A stretch of 64,000 nucleotides of DNA from the NCBI RefSeq assembly GCF_021134715.1, contig NC_060023.1:4526001-4590000 (forward strand), given 5' to 3'. A model generated the notes under the pieces. That model did no database searches. It worked only from the letters and a program-made list of their open reading frames with translations, and had not been told where the DNA came from. This document shows positions 53,318 to 64,000 of the stretch, piece by piece; the first letter of the stretch is position 1; the number at the start of each line of letters is the position of its first letter. This DNA is from Daphnia pulex. Lineage: Eukaryota > Arthropoda > Branchiopoda > Diplostraca > Daphniidae. Both the position numbers and the translations under genes were made by a program.

Positions 53318-53515
53318 TGTTCCGCAATCCGTTCAAGAGTTATGAATGTTTTAATTTCGATTTTTTTCCCTATGCCTTTAGTACGCGCGCACCAATCCTC
53401 CCTCTCCCACTCCCTCCCTCCCTCCGCGGGGAAAGGGAGCGCGTGCATCAAAGGCATAGGGAATAAAAACGAAATTAAAAAATTCATAACTCTTGAACGG
53501 ATTGCGGAACAAGTT
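53318..53515. repeat. Hairpin element with pyrimidine-rich loop
   Basis: Arms of about 53318-53395 and 53438-53515 match inverted through CAATCCGTTCAAGAGTTATG and CCCTATGCCTTT. The tip holds CTCCCTCTCCCACTCCCTCC. Similar CCC/GGG-rich hairpin tips occur at 34540-34620 and 58290-58425. Confidence 0.75.
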
Positions 53516-53559
53516 TCAAAAGTTCAATCACATGGTGACAACAGGAAATGGTGGCGTCT

Positions 53560-55090
53560 GCATCATTAAATGAGTCGAGATAATTGCCCATGTAAAAGTT
53601 ATTTATAACCTTGTCGGCTATGTCAGCGTTTTTTGGGTGGTCTTCGGCTATACGTCAAAAAACGAACGAACAAATATGTTGGTGAGGAAGCGGCCCCGAA
53701 CATGTCGACCATCATTTGATAGGTCACCGGTGGCCCACTATCTCCTGGCCGTCACCAAAAGTAGTGGAAGGCGGCTTGATCCTCTTCTCTGAAGCGAACC
53801 TTAATAAACATCTTTTCAATGTCCATGGAAATCAGGCAGGGACGTGACTAGCAGGTCGTCGGATTAGTTAGTAGCGACGGTCCATTAATGAAGCCGTCGT
53901 TGAGGCAAACTCCTTCATGTTGGCCGGCAGCGTCGAAAACTAAATTTGGTTTGTTTGGCTTGTTGCGGTTGATTACTAAGAAATGCGAAAGGTACCACGG
54001 ACTTCCCACCGGGCCATCCAATTCATATCGCGTCAGTCGCCTGGCAAATCCCGCAGCTGCGTTTGCTTCGATTGCTTGCGTGTACTTGCTTGCAAAGTCT
54101 GGGTCCATTCTAAATCGATTTTCGTTGGCGTATAGTCGGTGAAGCGCGCTCGTTCTGTTGTTTGGTAGGCGGATGTCTTCCGTTTTCCACGGTGGACCCA
54201 ATCCATTCTTATCGCCGAGGTTTCATATCGTTTGGATGCGAATTTCAATCGCTCTAGCCTCTTCTGCGCTATGCCGCTCTTGTCGTTTTCTTATTGAGTT
54301 GAACAGTTCCGGTGTCCACAAAAGCTGGACCGCTTCGTCTTCTTCATCTTCTTGCCATGCGGCGGTTGCCGCGCATGTTGCATTAATCGGATAAGGATTG
54401 GTGGCCGGCGCGTAGGAGATCTCACCCATTGCTTTCCATCCGAAAGGTGTTAAGACTGCGACTGTCCCACCTCTGTCTGAAATTCGGCTCTCCAGCTGTA
54501 GCAGCGCTGTTGGTGTGCTAGTCCCGACAAAACAGCTAATCTGTTTGGAGTCAATCGCTGGTAGATCAAGGTCTCGTAAGTCTCCATTTCTGCTTCTTCT
54601 TTTCCAAATTCACATTGAAATTGGCTCCTTTTAGCTCGGGAACTACGAGGGATCGTTCCACATCGAAGAGTGGCTTCATTTTTTTACACATTGTGATTTG
54701 GCAACGTACGATACTTATCGGCAAGGACGGTTCTGCTAAAAAAATGCTCCGATCCTGCATGGTATCGTCTTCCCTAAGTTAAGACCTAGCACGTCTGCGA
54801 CTCTTTGAATGATAAGTGTGGTTTTGCAACCCGTATCTAACAGTTCTATAACTGTTAGGGTTATAGTTATGTTAAATAACTCCGAGGGCCGTTATTTATT
54901 TGTATCCAGACATACAGAGGCAGATTGATGGTTTTCTTCACGGCTCCGAGGCAGGCCATGTCTGTCTTCAGGTCTAGTCATTTTTGCGCTACCCTATCTG
55001 CTCCGTGAACCACGAGCATGATGATGCTGGCCGCAATTGGCTACACTTCACGCCGCGTCTGTTTTGCGGCACACTTTACGGTTGTGGTTC
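53560..55090 (-). pseudogene. BEL/Pao retrotransposon pol fragment (protease to RT)
   Basis: Minus-strand remnants in order of transcription: Cys/His knuckle-like sequence near 55010-55090; an aspartic protease motif LLDTGCKTTLI near 54810-54850; the protease-RT linker with SLVVPELKG near 54630; then RT with LPNNRTSALHRL, SPWYLSHFLVI, NLVFDAAG and LNDGFINGPSLL (53848-54201) and DIEKMFIKVRF...YQMMVDMFGAASSPTY (53690-53840). This combination is typical of BEL/Pao. Frameshifts and stops occur throughout; RNase H and integrase are missing. Confidence 0.82.
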
Positions 55091-55512
55091 CTTAAAAATC
55101 GGAAACAATTTTTAATATCATATACTGCTTGTGCTCATTAGTGGGTTCCATGCTAATAAACTTGGGGCATAATGCCAATCGGTGGCCGGGTTCTAGTTTA
55201 CACAGGCAAATTTATTACTTCCGGAGCGTTGATCTTTTTCCCTTTCAGTTGTCGTTTGATGAATGAAATTCACCGTCGGTTCAAACATTCCATGACGTGG
55301 TTTTGACACTGGAATCGGATTTCGCCTCGGCTGCCGGGTCGCGTACCGTACGTTTCTGGTACTCATCATCAACTCTTCTACTATCCAAAAATCAAGTCGC
55401 GGAGCGTAGGTACCTTTGGTAGCAGGTTATGCATTTTTCTTCCCCAGCGTGTTATCATCGATGGTGGTAGCTTATAAATTATCTCAGCCAATGACACGCT
55501 TAAATTAACCTC

Positions 55513-56330
55513 GTGACCAATATAGAGAAAGAAACTCACGCGTATATCGCGTCCTCCCCTACTGTAAATATGTCTCCTCCCATCTCTGAATGGGAGTTCG
55601 GTCACGCTTTTTCTTCCCTTAATACCGTGTCTGCAGCCGGGCATGATGGAATTTCTGTAGCCATGTTAAAGCACTGTCTCCCTCGTATAAAATCGCAACT
55701 GATTGCAATGAATAATGCTTGCCCCATTCTATGTTTTTTTTCCTGAGCTATGGAAGACCTCAAAGGTTACTATCATCGGCAAACCAAACAAACAATCTTA
55801 TAATGATATCAACAGTTTCAGACCAATCAGTCTTGTCTGTACTTTCTCAAAAATTCTTGAAAAATTGTGCTGAACCGCCTTCTGTGGCTCTCTCGATCTC
55901 ATATCTGTATAAGTCCTAGCCAGCATGGGTTTAGAGAGGCAAAGTCTACAGAGACAACTGGACATGAACTATTCACCCACATTGAAGCAGGGTTTGTCGA
56001 GAAAAGAGTCTCTGCGTGCACGTTCCTCGACATAAAAAGTGCTTTTGATTCTGCCTGGCACTCAGCCATCCAGTCTGCTCTTATAAAAAGATCTTGTCTT
56101 CCTTATCTCATCAGAACTGTCCTCAGTTTTCTTGCAAACAGAAAGGCCATTCTAACAGTTTCCGATGCCGAAGCTATAAAAACCACCAATCTCGGCTGCC
56201 TTCAAGGTGGTGTCCTCTCTCCTTTCTTTTAGGGTGTAGGGTATCTCATATCAGATCATCAGATTATCAAAATATCTCCCTCAGCTCAATATCACGCCCC
56301 TCCTCAGACAATTTTTGGTAGCGCTTGGAG
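55513..56330 (+). pseudogene. Non-LTR retrotransposon RT fragment (Jockey/CR1-like)
   Basis: Pieces of a LINE reverse transcriptase in two or three frames: SAAGHDGISVAMLKHCLP, then SYNDINSFRPISLVC-type sequence in another frame (about 55795-55835), QHGFREAKSTETTGHELF, CTFLDIKSAFDSAWH (the first catalytic Asp region) and GCLQGGVLSPF. It ends before the expected F/YADD motif. It is unrelated in sequence to the I-like LINE at 24.5 kb. 5' and 3' ends are lost. Confidence 0.8.
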
Positions 56331-56379
56331 AAGGTTAACATATTTCGCAGTTAGAAAAAAAGGACTTTAGTTCAGATGG

Positions 56380-56560
56380 CTAGTAGTAGCTAAAGCTCAT
56401 CTAGTTCAAGCTCGGAAAGTTTTAGTTCGTCATCGTCCAGTTCTTCTTTATCGTCAAGTAACTACTCGCGTAGAGGAAATCGGCGGCGTCGTCACCCCCG
56501 TAACCATGAGCGTGAGAACGAGCGCGTGGCAGAAGAAGGCCGAGACGGTACGTAACAGTG
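56380..56560 (+). other. Short Ser-rich/Arg-rich frame, origin unclear
   Basis: An open frame of about 180 bp encodes a long Ser tract followed by SRRGNRRRR and HERENERVAEE. A GTACGT donor follows. It may be the start of a gag-like gene, similar in style to the frame at 62725, but no homology was established. Nothing was recognised in 56561-57240. Confidence 0.3.
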
Positions 56561-57239
56561 CGTAAATAAAAAAAAATTGTGCTACAACTGTTAATATGTA
56601 TGATAGTTATGGGTCATTACACAGTTTCCAAGACTGTGTTATCCCGGTAAGTGAATCAGTATTCACGAAGTTGCGGAGTTAACCCGGATTTCTTATTTTT
56701 CATTATTCACGCCAGGGAGCTGCGGTAAAACGCAATTTATTACAAATTAAAAAAAAAAATAAACTGCAAAATTTGAAGAAAAAAGTACGTCGTTTGCTGC
56801 TCTGTTGAAATATTTGAAAAAAAACTTGTTTTTGTTGATATTTAAAAATTCAATTTTGCTAAAACTATAAACAATTAAGTCTTAATTCATACATAAGTAT
56901 GTTTATTAAGAATAGACATGCACCTATTAGTAACAAGAGAAAAAATTGTGATGTTTTTGTTTGTTCATTTTCGAAAAAAAAACATTTTCTCGCCACCAAA
57001 AACTTTGGGACGCGTAAGTTTGGTTAATCAATGAGATAATGGCATAATTTTAGCATATTTTTATTCTCCTGCCCAACTTACGCCCGAGAGCCAAAACTTA
57101 TGCCTCAAAGTTATCTAAAAAAAATAAAGCTCTTTAAAAAATGCCGAAACTGAGGTTTCGGCATGGTTTCGGCATTTTATAAATATTTTGCTATCCTCCT
57201 GATATCCGGCATAATCCGCATCGACCTAACCACAGAGTT

Positions 57240-58141
57240 TTTTGGTACCACTACCAAATAAAAGTTGTTGGTCCATGGTGGCGTTCAATGTTGACACCAA
57301 TGAATGGGTCTGCGGGAAGAGAGCGTATTTTGAAGTCTTTGCCAGGGAATTCAATTATTTCCATAAGAACTGCATTTTGGTTGCTCAGTATCAGGCCATC
57401 ATCTACGTACAAGACGAAGAAGGTTGTTTCCTCATCTGGCTCTCCCGGACGGAGGTGTCGGAAGTTACACTGAATTCGTTAAATTTGACGTTCCAAACGC
57501 GGGAGGCCTGCTTTAAGCCATAGATTCTTTTGACAAGACGACACACCTCTTCTTCTTTTCAAGGAACGATGAAGCATTCGGGTTGTTTCATGTAAATTTC
57601 TTTTTCCTGAGTTCCATAAAGGAATGCGGTTTTGACGTCGAGTTGGATCATTTCAAGATCTTTTTCTGCTGCAATGGCCATAATCATAGAGAAATCTTGG
57701 CAACTGGTGCAAGTCTCGGTGTAGTGGAGGCCACGAATTTGAGACCACCTTCTGATCACAAACCTGGCCTTGTATCGTGGGGAATTCGTCTTGAAACCGG
57801 CCTTGTACTTTAGGACCTACTTTTCTTCGATTGCTTTTCGGTCAGATGGTAGTTGGCATAGGGTCCAAGTGTTGTTCTTTATTAGAGAGTTGTATTCTTC
57901 ATTCAACACTTTAATCTATGATTATTTTGATTTCCTGAGTAGTTTCGTTGGGACTCAGGGGGTCAGTCGGAAGGATTGATCCTTCGTGAAAGGCTTCTGT
58001 GACGAGGGGAACTGCTTCTTGGATTGAAGCTACTGGACAAGTATCGTTTTCGTTTCGTTTATTGGTGATTGGAAAGTAAGTTTCTCTTGTGTCCACTGAT
58101 TCTTCTTCATTTCTCTCAGCAAGCTGTAATTTATTCTTCAA
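57240..58141 (-). pseudogene. Ty1/copia reverse transcriptase fragment
   Basis: Minus-strand pieces: a linker frame (58141-57911), then NEEYNSLIKNNTWTL, RYKARFVIRRWSQI, LDVKTAFLYGTQEKEIYM (57559-57759), GLKQASRVWN (about 57500-57520) and the catalytic YVDD (about 57398-57409), then a short tail. This is the RVT_2 pattern of Ty1/copia. It is interrupted by several frame changes. No LTRs, integrase or gag were recognised nearby. Confidence 0.85.
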
Positions 58142-58289
58142 GGAGAAATAAAAGAGTGTATTTACATGAATAAAATATATAAATATATGTGAACTGACCT
58201 TCGAGAGTAGCAGATCCTTTGTTATATGATCAAGGTAAAGAAAGGTTTCATCGATGTTGAAGTCTTTACTTCAAGTCTTTACCCGTTCT

Positions 58290-58425
58290 AGTCCCTTTTT
58301 CTCCCCACCCATTCCACCCATGCCGGGTTGTCGCCCCCTCATAAGCGCGCGATTTCTCTGTTTATCAGAGAAAAAGGCGCGCGAGGTGGAAATGGGAGGG
58401 GAGGGGAGAAAGGGACAAACACGGA
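58290..58425. repeat. GC-rich hairpin
   Basis: CTTTTTCTCC...CATTCCACC on the left pairs with GGTGGAAATGGG...GGAGAAAGGG on the right, with GCGCGCGATTTCTCTG and CAGAGAAAAAGGCGCGCG meeting at the centre. Non-coding. Confidence 0.7.
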
Positions 58426-58429
58426 CAAT

Positions 58430-59850
58430 AAAATAAAACCGTTTTCAATTCACAATTGACTAGATTAAATATGACGCAAAATATCTGAAAATGCAGACTT
58501 CTGTTGAGCTTGCAAAGTTCTTCATTTCAGAATTTTCCGCGTCTTCCTAGCTCTACCCATTCATTAGTTATTCCCCTTCAAAGTACCCTAATTTGCATGG
58601 GGCACTATAGCGTATTCCCAAACTTAGGGATCCATTTTAAACCTACCTTCCCCTTGATAGAAAAATCTGAAAAAATCAGCTTATTGCTACCTATAATGGC
58701 TACGGCAAAAAAAAAATCATCGCGATCTGACGAAAATTGGATTTTTCGGATCGCCGAGAAAAAGAACCATACTCCATAAGGTTTTCTCGCGCGCGCGCGT
58801 TCCTAAACTTTAGGTAGGTACTGTATATAACTATGTAACTACTAGTCTAAAATAGCTGTGAATAATACGTTGCACCTGAGGATATATTATCTAATACAGT
58901 GAGCTATGTTACACATACTATTGAATCTCAACACAACCCGAGGGCTTTTCATCGTTCCAGGAAGAGAACCCGTACGAAACGTTAAGCTAGTCTCTAGAAC
59001 GCCTAGCCAAAAAATAGCTTAGCTCGTACATAGTCTGGTCATAACTATCTTTCTGTAAGTTACATTACTGCTTATCAGGAGCAGCCTCGTTTCTACCATG
59101 CCAGCGAAAACCTACAGATCCGAGACTGCTTTGCATTCAGCAGTAATGTAACCATGCATAGTTGGTATCGGCCAGCCAATGTTCGTAAAGCTATGTTTAA
59201 GCTAGTGGTAGCATACAATTTATCTAAATAATATTATTTATAGAAATGGTCTGATCAAATAAACTATTATAGTTGGATGATAGCAGAACGAAAACAATGC
59301 AGCTAATCTAATATATTTAATGCATACGAAATCGCTATTTACCAAATTCACACGTTATGTTTTATTGCAGCCAGTCTGCGACCGGGAATTTTTTTCTAAT
59401 TTCTTAAATGATATTGTTTTTAAATCCAACAGCAGTCTGGGTCAATAATTTAAAATAATTAATAAATATTAAAAATTTGAACTATTTTCTTTAATTTGCC
59501 ATAAGTTGCGGTAATTTCATTTTATACTCCTTTGATTGTTATTAAAAAAATTATCGAAAACACAATTTGAAAACGTTTTTTATGCTTTAGGGCTCAACTT
59601 TTTCCAGCTGTCTTCATTCTCGTTCATTTTCATCTCCATGACGCGTTTTCTTTTTGAAGTAGTTTTGCTTTATTAGGAATTGTTTTCCTAATAATATATT
59701 TTATTGGAAAAATTAAAAACCCCATTATTTACGTTCTCGTTCTCTTAAAAAAAAGTAAAACGGGGCTAGCTACTATGGAATTTAAAGCTTTCCAAACAAT
59801 TTTCGTGTCTTTTCCAAACCTTGAAGACTTGATTCGATAAGCGAATTTTA
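58430..59850. other. Non-coding stretch, no gene recognised
   Basis: AT-rich DNA with short open frames only. A GCGCGCGCGCG run lies near 58789 and a transposon-like end (GGTAGGTACTGTA) at 58813. Confidence 0.4.
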
Positions 59851-59854
59851 GTGA

Positions 59855-60025
59855 CCGCCAGATCCCTCGCTATCTGGTGGGATAGCCAATTGCAATGTTA
59901 ATGAAGATTATACATATTTAGGTTTGGCATCTGTGTTGCCACATTAACCGGGATTTATGAAATCGATTGTTCTCTAACATCATATTGCCATTAGCTATCC
60001 CACCAGATGGCGAGGGATCTGGCGT
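59855..60025. repeat. Hairpin MITE
   Basis: CGCCAGATCCCTCGCTATCT followed by GGTGGGATAGC (about 59857-59888) is mirrored near-perfectly at about 59993-60024, one mismatch in 31. The loop is about 105 bp. Related CGCCAGATGG words occur at 7366, 8121 and 11897. The 60026-61400 region after it holds no recognised gene. Confidence 0.8.
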
Positions 60026-61403
60026 TCAGCTCTAAAACCTTGAGAAAGGGGGTGTTTTTCATACAATATTTAGGGCGTTTTTCGGCCAAGCGGACCGAGC
60101 ATGGCATCCTCGCAGTCCTATAAGGCTGTACAAGAGTTCCTACTCCTCTACTCCTTCTGACGTTCCTTTCTGACAGCGGGCAGCCTAAACGTTCAGCAGC
60201 CTAGAATTAGACATTCCGTTTATTCTTTTTACTCTTGTTTGTGCTGTGGGGCTATGTCACAAGATAACTATGAATAATTTACCCCAGTTATATTATGCAA
60301 TTGCAGTTTTGTCCTATTATGTATTCCTTGTATTTTTATAAAAGAAGCCTCACCAGACATGAAGTTATTTTCTTGTTTAAATTGACATTATACGACTGGG
60401 ATTTTAACACGGGTCTTCTTGGAGAGATGCAAAGATGATTACCGTTGAGCGATGGGTGAAATTGCGACGGAATTTAATCAAGTCACACCATTTTGCTTTG
60501 ATTTAATTAAGAATGTGCTCTCACTTTATGAAAAATAGAAAAAAATCCTCATTATCAAAGCGCTTAATTTGGTATCTCAGTTCCAAAATACTCAGCATAA
60601 TATGCAAAAGAAATTTTTTAAATAATCGTCTAACAAAAATAAAAGAATTCAACGAAATAATTGTTAACAAACGCAACCTAGTCTGGTTCATTGACATCAA
60701 TGAGCCCCTACAAAATGAAGAGAAAATTTTATGTATGGAATCGTGTTTCTTAACTTTCGTTTTTTGTTGCCCTCCAATTGAAAAATAAAACTTTTATACG
60801 GACGATGAATAATTACAGAAGGGTTCTGATTGTACTGGGGCTTTCGTTTACTTGGGCTGATTAAACTCGATATAGCTAGTTTCTATTTTGAATAGTTCGA
60901 TGTGACTTTATTCGTGTTTTCACGTTGCTTGTGTGTGCTGAATTCTGGTAATTAGTTACAAGTTTATAATTCATTTGAAAATGAGCTCAGATATTGAAAA
61001 CGCTTTATAAATTTTTTTTTCTGGCGTTATAAAATTTAACAATGTATTGAGATTAAATTTTTTTGTCGTGTATTCCTTTCCATAAATATTTGTATTCTAG
61101 CTTGAATTTCTAGTTTTTCAAGGGATTGTGTTGTGTATATTTGGCCTGTCCCACCTGATTCTTCTTAAGGAGAAATCAGGTTAAATTGATACAATGACGG
61201 AGGTCAGACTTCTTGTATAAGGTTCAGGTTTTCTTTAAAGACACCGTTCTCCCTACTAAAGAGTTTAGACTCAGGAGGTAGGTGATGAAAAGAAGATTAA
61301 ACCTAACAAAATCAAGCGTGTTAAGTAAAATTGCTATCTCATCTGCTTTAAAGCAGAGCCCAACCTTTAGTACGTAGCTAAACGTGTGTTTTATTAAAGT
61401 GTT

Positions 61404-61925
61404 GTGTTAAGCAATAGAGTATTCAATACTCCATCCCTCCATCCGGGGAAATCCGAGGGCCCAGTTGTTGTGGTGGGAAAGAGAAAAGAAACTATAACAC
61501 ACCGTGACAGCTCAAGTGGGACTAGCACTCACTTACAGTGCCAATTCATCAGTTGTACGCTGTGCCTTGTACCCGTACGACGGAAAGGTTCTACTGCATT
61601 GGACACAAGAGAGAAACGCTGTCAAAGAATCATCCCACGTCAATTTCGTCAGGTATGCATATTTTCGGTTTTCAATACGTTGGCATGCGCTGCTGGCGAG
61701 ATAGGTTTCAACCCAAAACAGCACCACATGCGTCGCGAGTACTCTATGAAACATAACAACTATTTACCGATGAACTTTGATGATGTGTGCGTCTTGACCT
61801 CTAATGCAGAATCCCACCAGCTGGAAGAAAAGGCGGTAGATAACTTGACATTCGGATTGGGGGAGGATTTCTCCAACCACTCACTGGTCATGGCACACAT
61901 CCTCCAGAGGAAACAGGGCTTGTAG
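61404..61925 (+). other. 173-codon open frame, unrecognised
   Basis: The frame lacks an early ATG. It is moderately rich in Cys and Arg in the first half and acidic at the end (LEEKAVDNLTFGLGEDF). It contains a CAG|GTATGC site that could be a splice donor. No domain was recognised. It lies upstream of the gag-like frame, so it might be leader sequence of the same element or a chance frame. Confidence 0.25.
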
Positions 61926-62724
61926 GTCGTCGTTAACAAAACAATTGTTTCCTATGTTTGGCAAACTGTTGTAGGTAAAGCAAGTACGAGTTAGTTATTG
62001 GTGCAATTCTGTTGCTGTTTTATTACTCTTACCCGAAGTGCTCTCGATGTGGTGCCTGGACATTCCGTTGATAGGGCAACTCCCACAGCAGAATTTTACG
62101 CGTCAACCGTTTTGAGTTACACGTCGAACTGCAAAAGATGTATAGAAGACAAAAAAGATGCATTATTAAGGCGTCATCTACCACGTTGATTGATCAACTT
62201 TAACACGGTTAAAACTTACCCAACGGTGATGATGGGCAGGTATGCAACTAATACCAGAAGTAAAATCTCTTTCCTTTTCCTGCTGCTCGTGATGTTTGAT
62301 GTGCATTGAAACTACCAAAAATGTCATATGATTATCACACAATCCAACGGGGGTTAGCAACTGTTGATCTGGCCACCATTGCGGTGCCAAAGGTAGCCAT
62401 TAAGTTTCGATTCAAATCGCGCCTAAAAGCAAAATCTTCGATGGCATCCATATTAGAGTCACTGTATGAACACAGACGTCATTCTCACAGCAAAACTTTG
62501 CAAAGACTAAAGATTTAAAAAACAAATTGCTACAATACCTGATGTGAGACAGTCCTGTCGGTGTTTTGAAGAGCAAACTTGGTTACACTTCGTAACGCTA
62601 CGTGTTGACCCTAAGGGTGAAGACACAATGTATTTAGAAATTTAGCTCATAACAAAGAAAAAAGAGGCTACCTCACACCTGACAACGCCTCTAATACTTC
62701 ACATTTTTTAGCTCAGTAACAATC

Positions 62725-63850
62725 ATGTCGTCGCGTGCTCGATCTCCTTCAGTAGAAAGTGTTCCGGAGATTTCGCGCCATCTAAACGACGACATCTACG
62801 GCAATTTAGATTTTCCTGTTGCAGGTGTTCAGATTAGGTCTCCAAGGGCCACTCGCAGCTCTCCTGCTTGTTCTCGCCAGCATGGTCTTTTCTCTCGTTC
62901 ACTTTCGACTAGCAGTGATCGTGCTTTTCCGGAGTATCGGTGTAGTCGGGATCGGTCTCCTTTGAAACGTCCCTCTTCCGTTGAGCACGATGGTCAGTTT
63001 CGTGAGCAGGGAAGATATTATGACGGTCGCTAAAGTAATGATCGTTATTTTGATGTGGATCGCCAAGATTATCGTGGTGAATCAGGGCCATGTCGTTGGG
63101 CTGGCTACCTGGCTCGTCGTTTTAGTCCAGGAAACCACGAGTTTAATGATAGGCAGTGGGGTCATGAGGACTATTCTTACAACCGGTTCCGTCTGAAAGA
63201 AGAGTGGGGTCGTAATGAGGCGTTTTGGCGGAATCAATCATGGCATGGGGATCGTTTTCATCCTCCGGGCCTTAGGTACGACTTAGATTGGCGTCTAGGA
63301 ACGACGTCGTGAGGAGGATTGGCAGCATCGCCGTTTTTTAGACGATCAAGAGACAGCGATTTATTTAGAACGGCTTCGGCTCGAGCAAGAAGAATTAAAC
63401 CGACAGGCCGCCACTGAAAGGGTTCGATCGACTGCGTCTTCAGTACATATCATTCAAGATCCATCGTCTAGTGCTCCTTCTCAGTTACCAGGCCAAGAGA
63501 TTCCACAGGAACCCACTCTACAGCCAGACGGGGGCCAGATGATGCGTTGGATGGTGAAGTTTCTCCCTGTCTTTCCATTTTTTTTGTCCCTTTGCGACGA
63601 AATTTCAGGCTATTTTACGTCAGGTATTAGTATAGCGCAATCGAAATCAATTTCAGCCGAGTTTGCTTTTTCTTTTGAGGAAGGCGGCTTCTCGTTTAAG
63701 CCTCCCAGGATGGGAAACTATCTGCTGCGCCGAGCTAAAATGAAATCTATGCTTAAGGAAATCTTGAATAAAGATGAGGCGCTGACAAAAATTCAACTAA
63801 AGATTATAGACATCGCTTCTTCGCTCATAGCTGGCGAAAGCAAGAAATAG
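62725..63850 (+). pseudogene. SR-rich gag-like protein of an unidentified retroelement, broken
   Basis: ATG at 62725 opens an Arg/Ser-rich N-terminus (MSSRARSPSVESVPEISRHL...). The 102-residue frame stops at 63033. The sense reading continues in the next frame (YRGESGPCRWAGYLARRF, 63055-63312), shifts again near 63300 into an Arg/Glu-rich helix (LERLRLEQEELNRQ), and ends with a Lys-rich region before TAG at 63848-63850. Downstream, 63885-64000 reads ITKLRRGAYMKKVEPHLEFL in another frame, which resembles the L-R-R...L...V-P pattern in some DIRS/gypsy gag proteins. That match is tentative. The element continues past the window end. Confidence 0.4.
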
Positions 63851-64000
63851 GCGCACAGTGGAAGCCTCTCTGTAGCAGTGGGGTCGGGCTTACCCCAATA
63901 TCACTAAATTGAGACGTGGAGCATACATGAAGAAAGTTGAGCCTCACTTGGAATTTCTTCTGGAGGAAAAGAGCGCATTCTTGGAGGGAACGCTTGAGAG

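Overview
This is a eukaryotic nuclear window, most likely from an arthropod. The ubiquitous genes present (proteasome beta-6/delta, ATAD3, NUDT1/MTH1) have compact 55-87 bp GT-AG introns and sit a few hundred bp apart, in the style of a small crustacean genome such as Daphnia. The species is an inference; no species-diagnostic marker was read. There are no operons, CRISPR arrays or bacterial signals.

The host genes occupy about 37.6-50.4 kb. PSMB6 (+, 6 exons, 225 aa) converges on ATAD3 (-, 9 exons, 606 aa). ATAD3 shares a 367 bp divergent promoter with NUDT1 (+, 3 exons, 157 aa). A two-finger C2HC protein (+, 3 exons, about 365 aa) follows. Its two introns (3.2 and 3.5 kb) are inflated by inverted-repeat elements, while every intron next door is under 90 bp. 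All exon phases and total lengths in the four gene models are self-consistent.

Nearly everything else is transposable-element (TE) sequence. Bases 1-11.8 kb: two diverged inverted arms enclose foldback elements and a 3,500 bp PIF/Harbinger transposon (perfect 17 bp TIRs, TTA duplication, 397 aa transposase with visible D/D/E, Myb-like partner gene with one nonsense codon). One arm is split by a 3.5 kb non-autonomous LTR element carrying minisatellites. 12-16 kb: a decayed multi-exon KDZ-type transposase gene. 16-21 kb: a tandem/inverted repeat array, tRNA-like relics and a 1.8 kb foldback. 21-23.2 kb: broken Ty3/gypsy pol. 23.4-32.0 kb: an ISL2EU-type DNA transposon (about 200 bp TIRs, YqaJ/SWIM-like/PHD gene, THAP-DDE transposase) split by a 5 kb I-like LINE with a 12 bp target duplication. 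32-37 kb: an ISXO2-like fragment, a THAP-encoding TIR element and hairpin MITEs. 50.4-64 kb: foldbacks, BEL/Pao, LINE RT and copia fragments, ending in a broken gag-like reading frame that runs off the window.

The window is best read as a compact housekeeping gene cluster embedded in a TE graveyard. It contains several nested insertions whose order can be read directly from target duplications. One hAT insertion even has a paralogous empty site elsewhere in the window.
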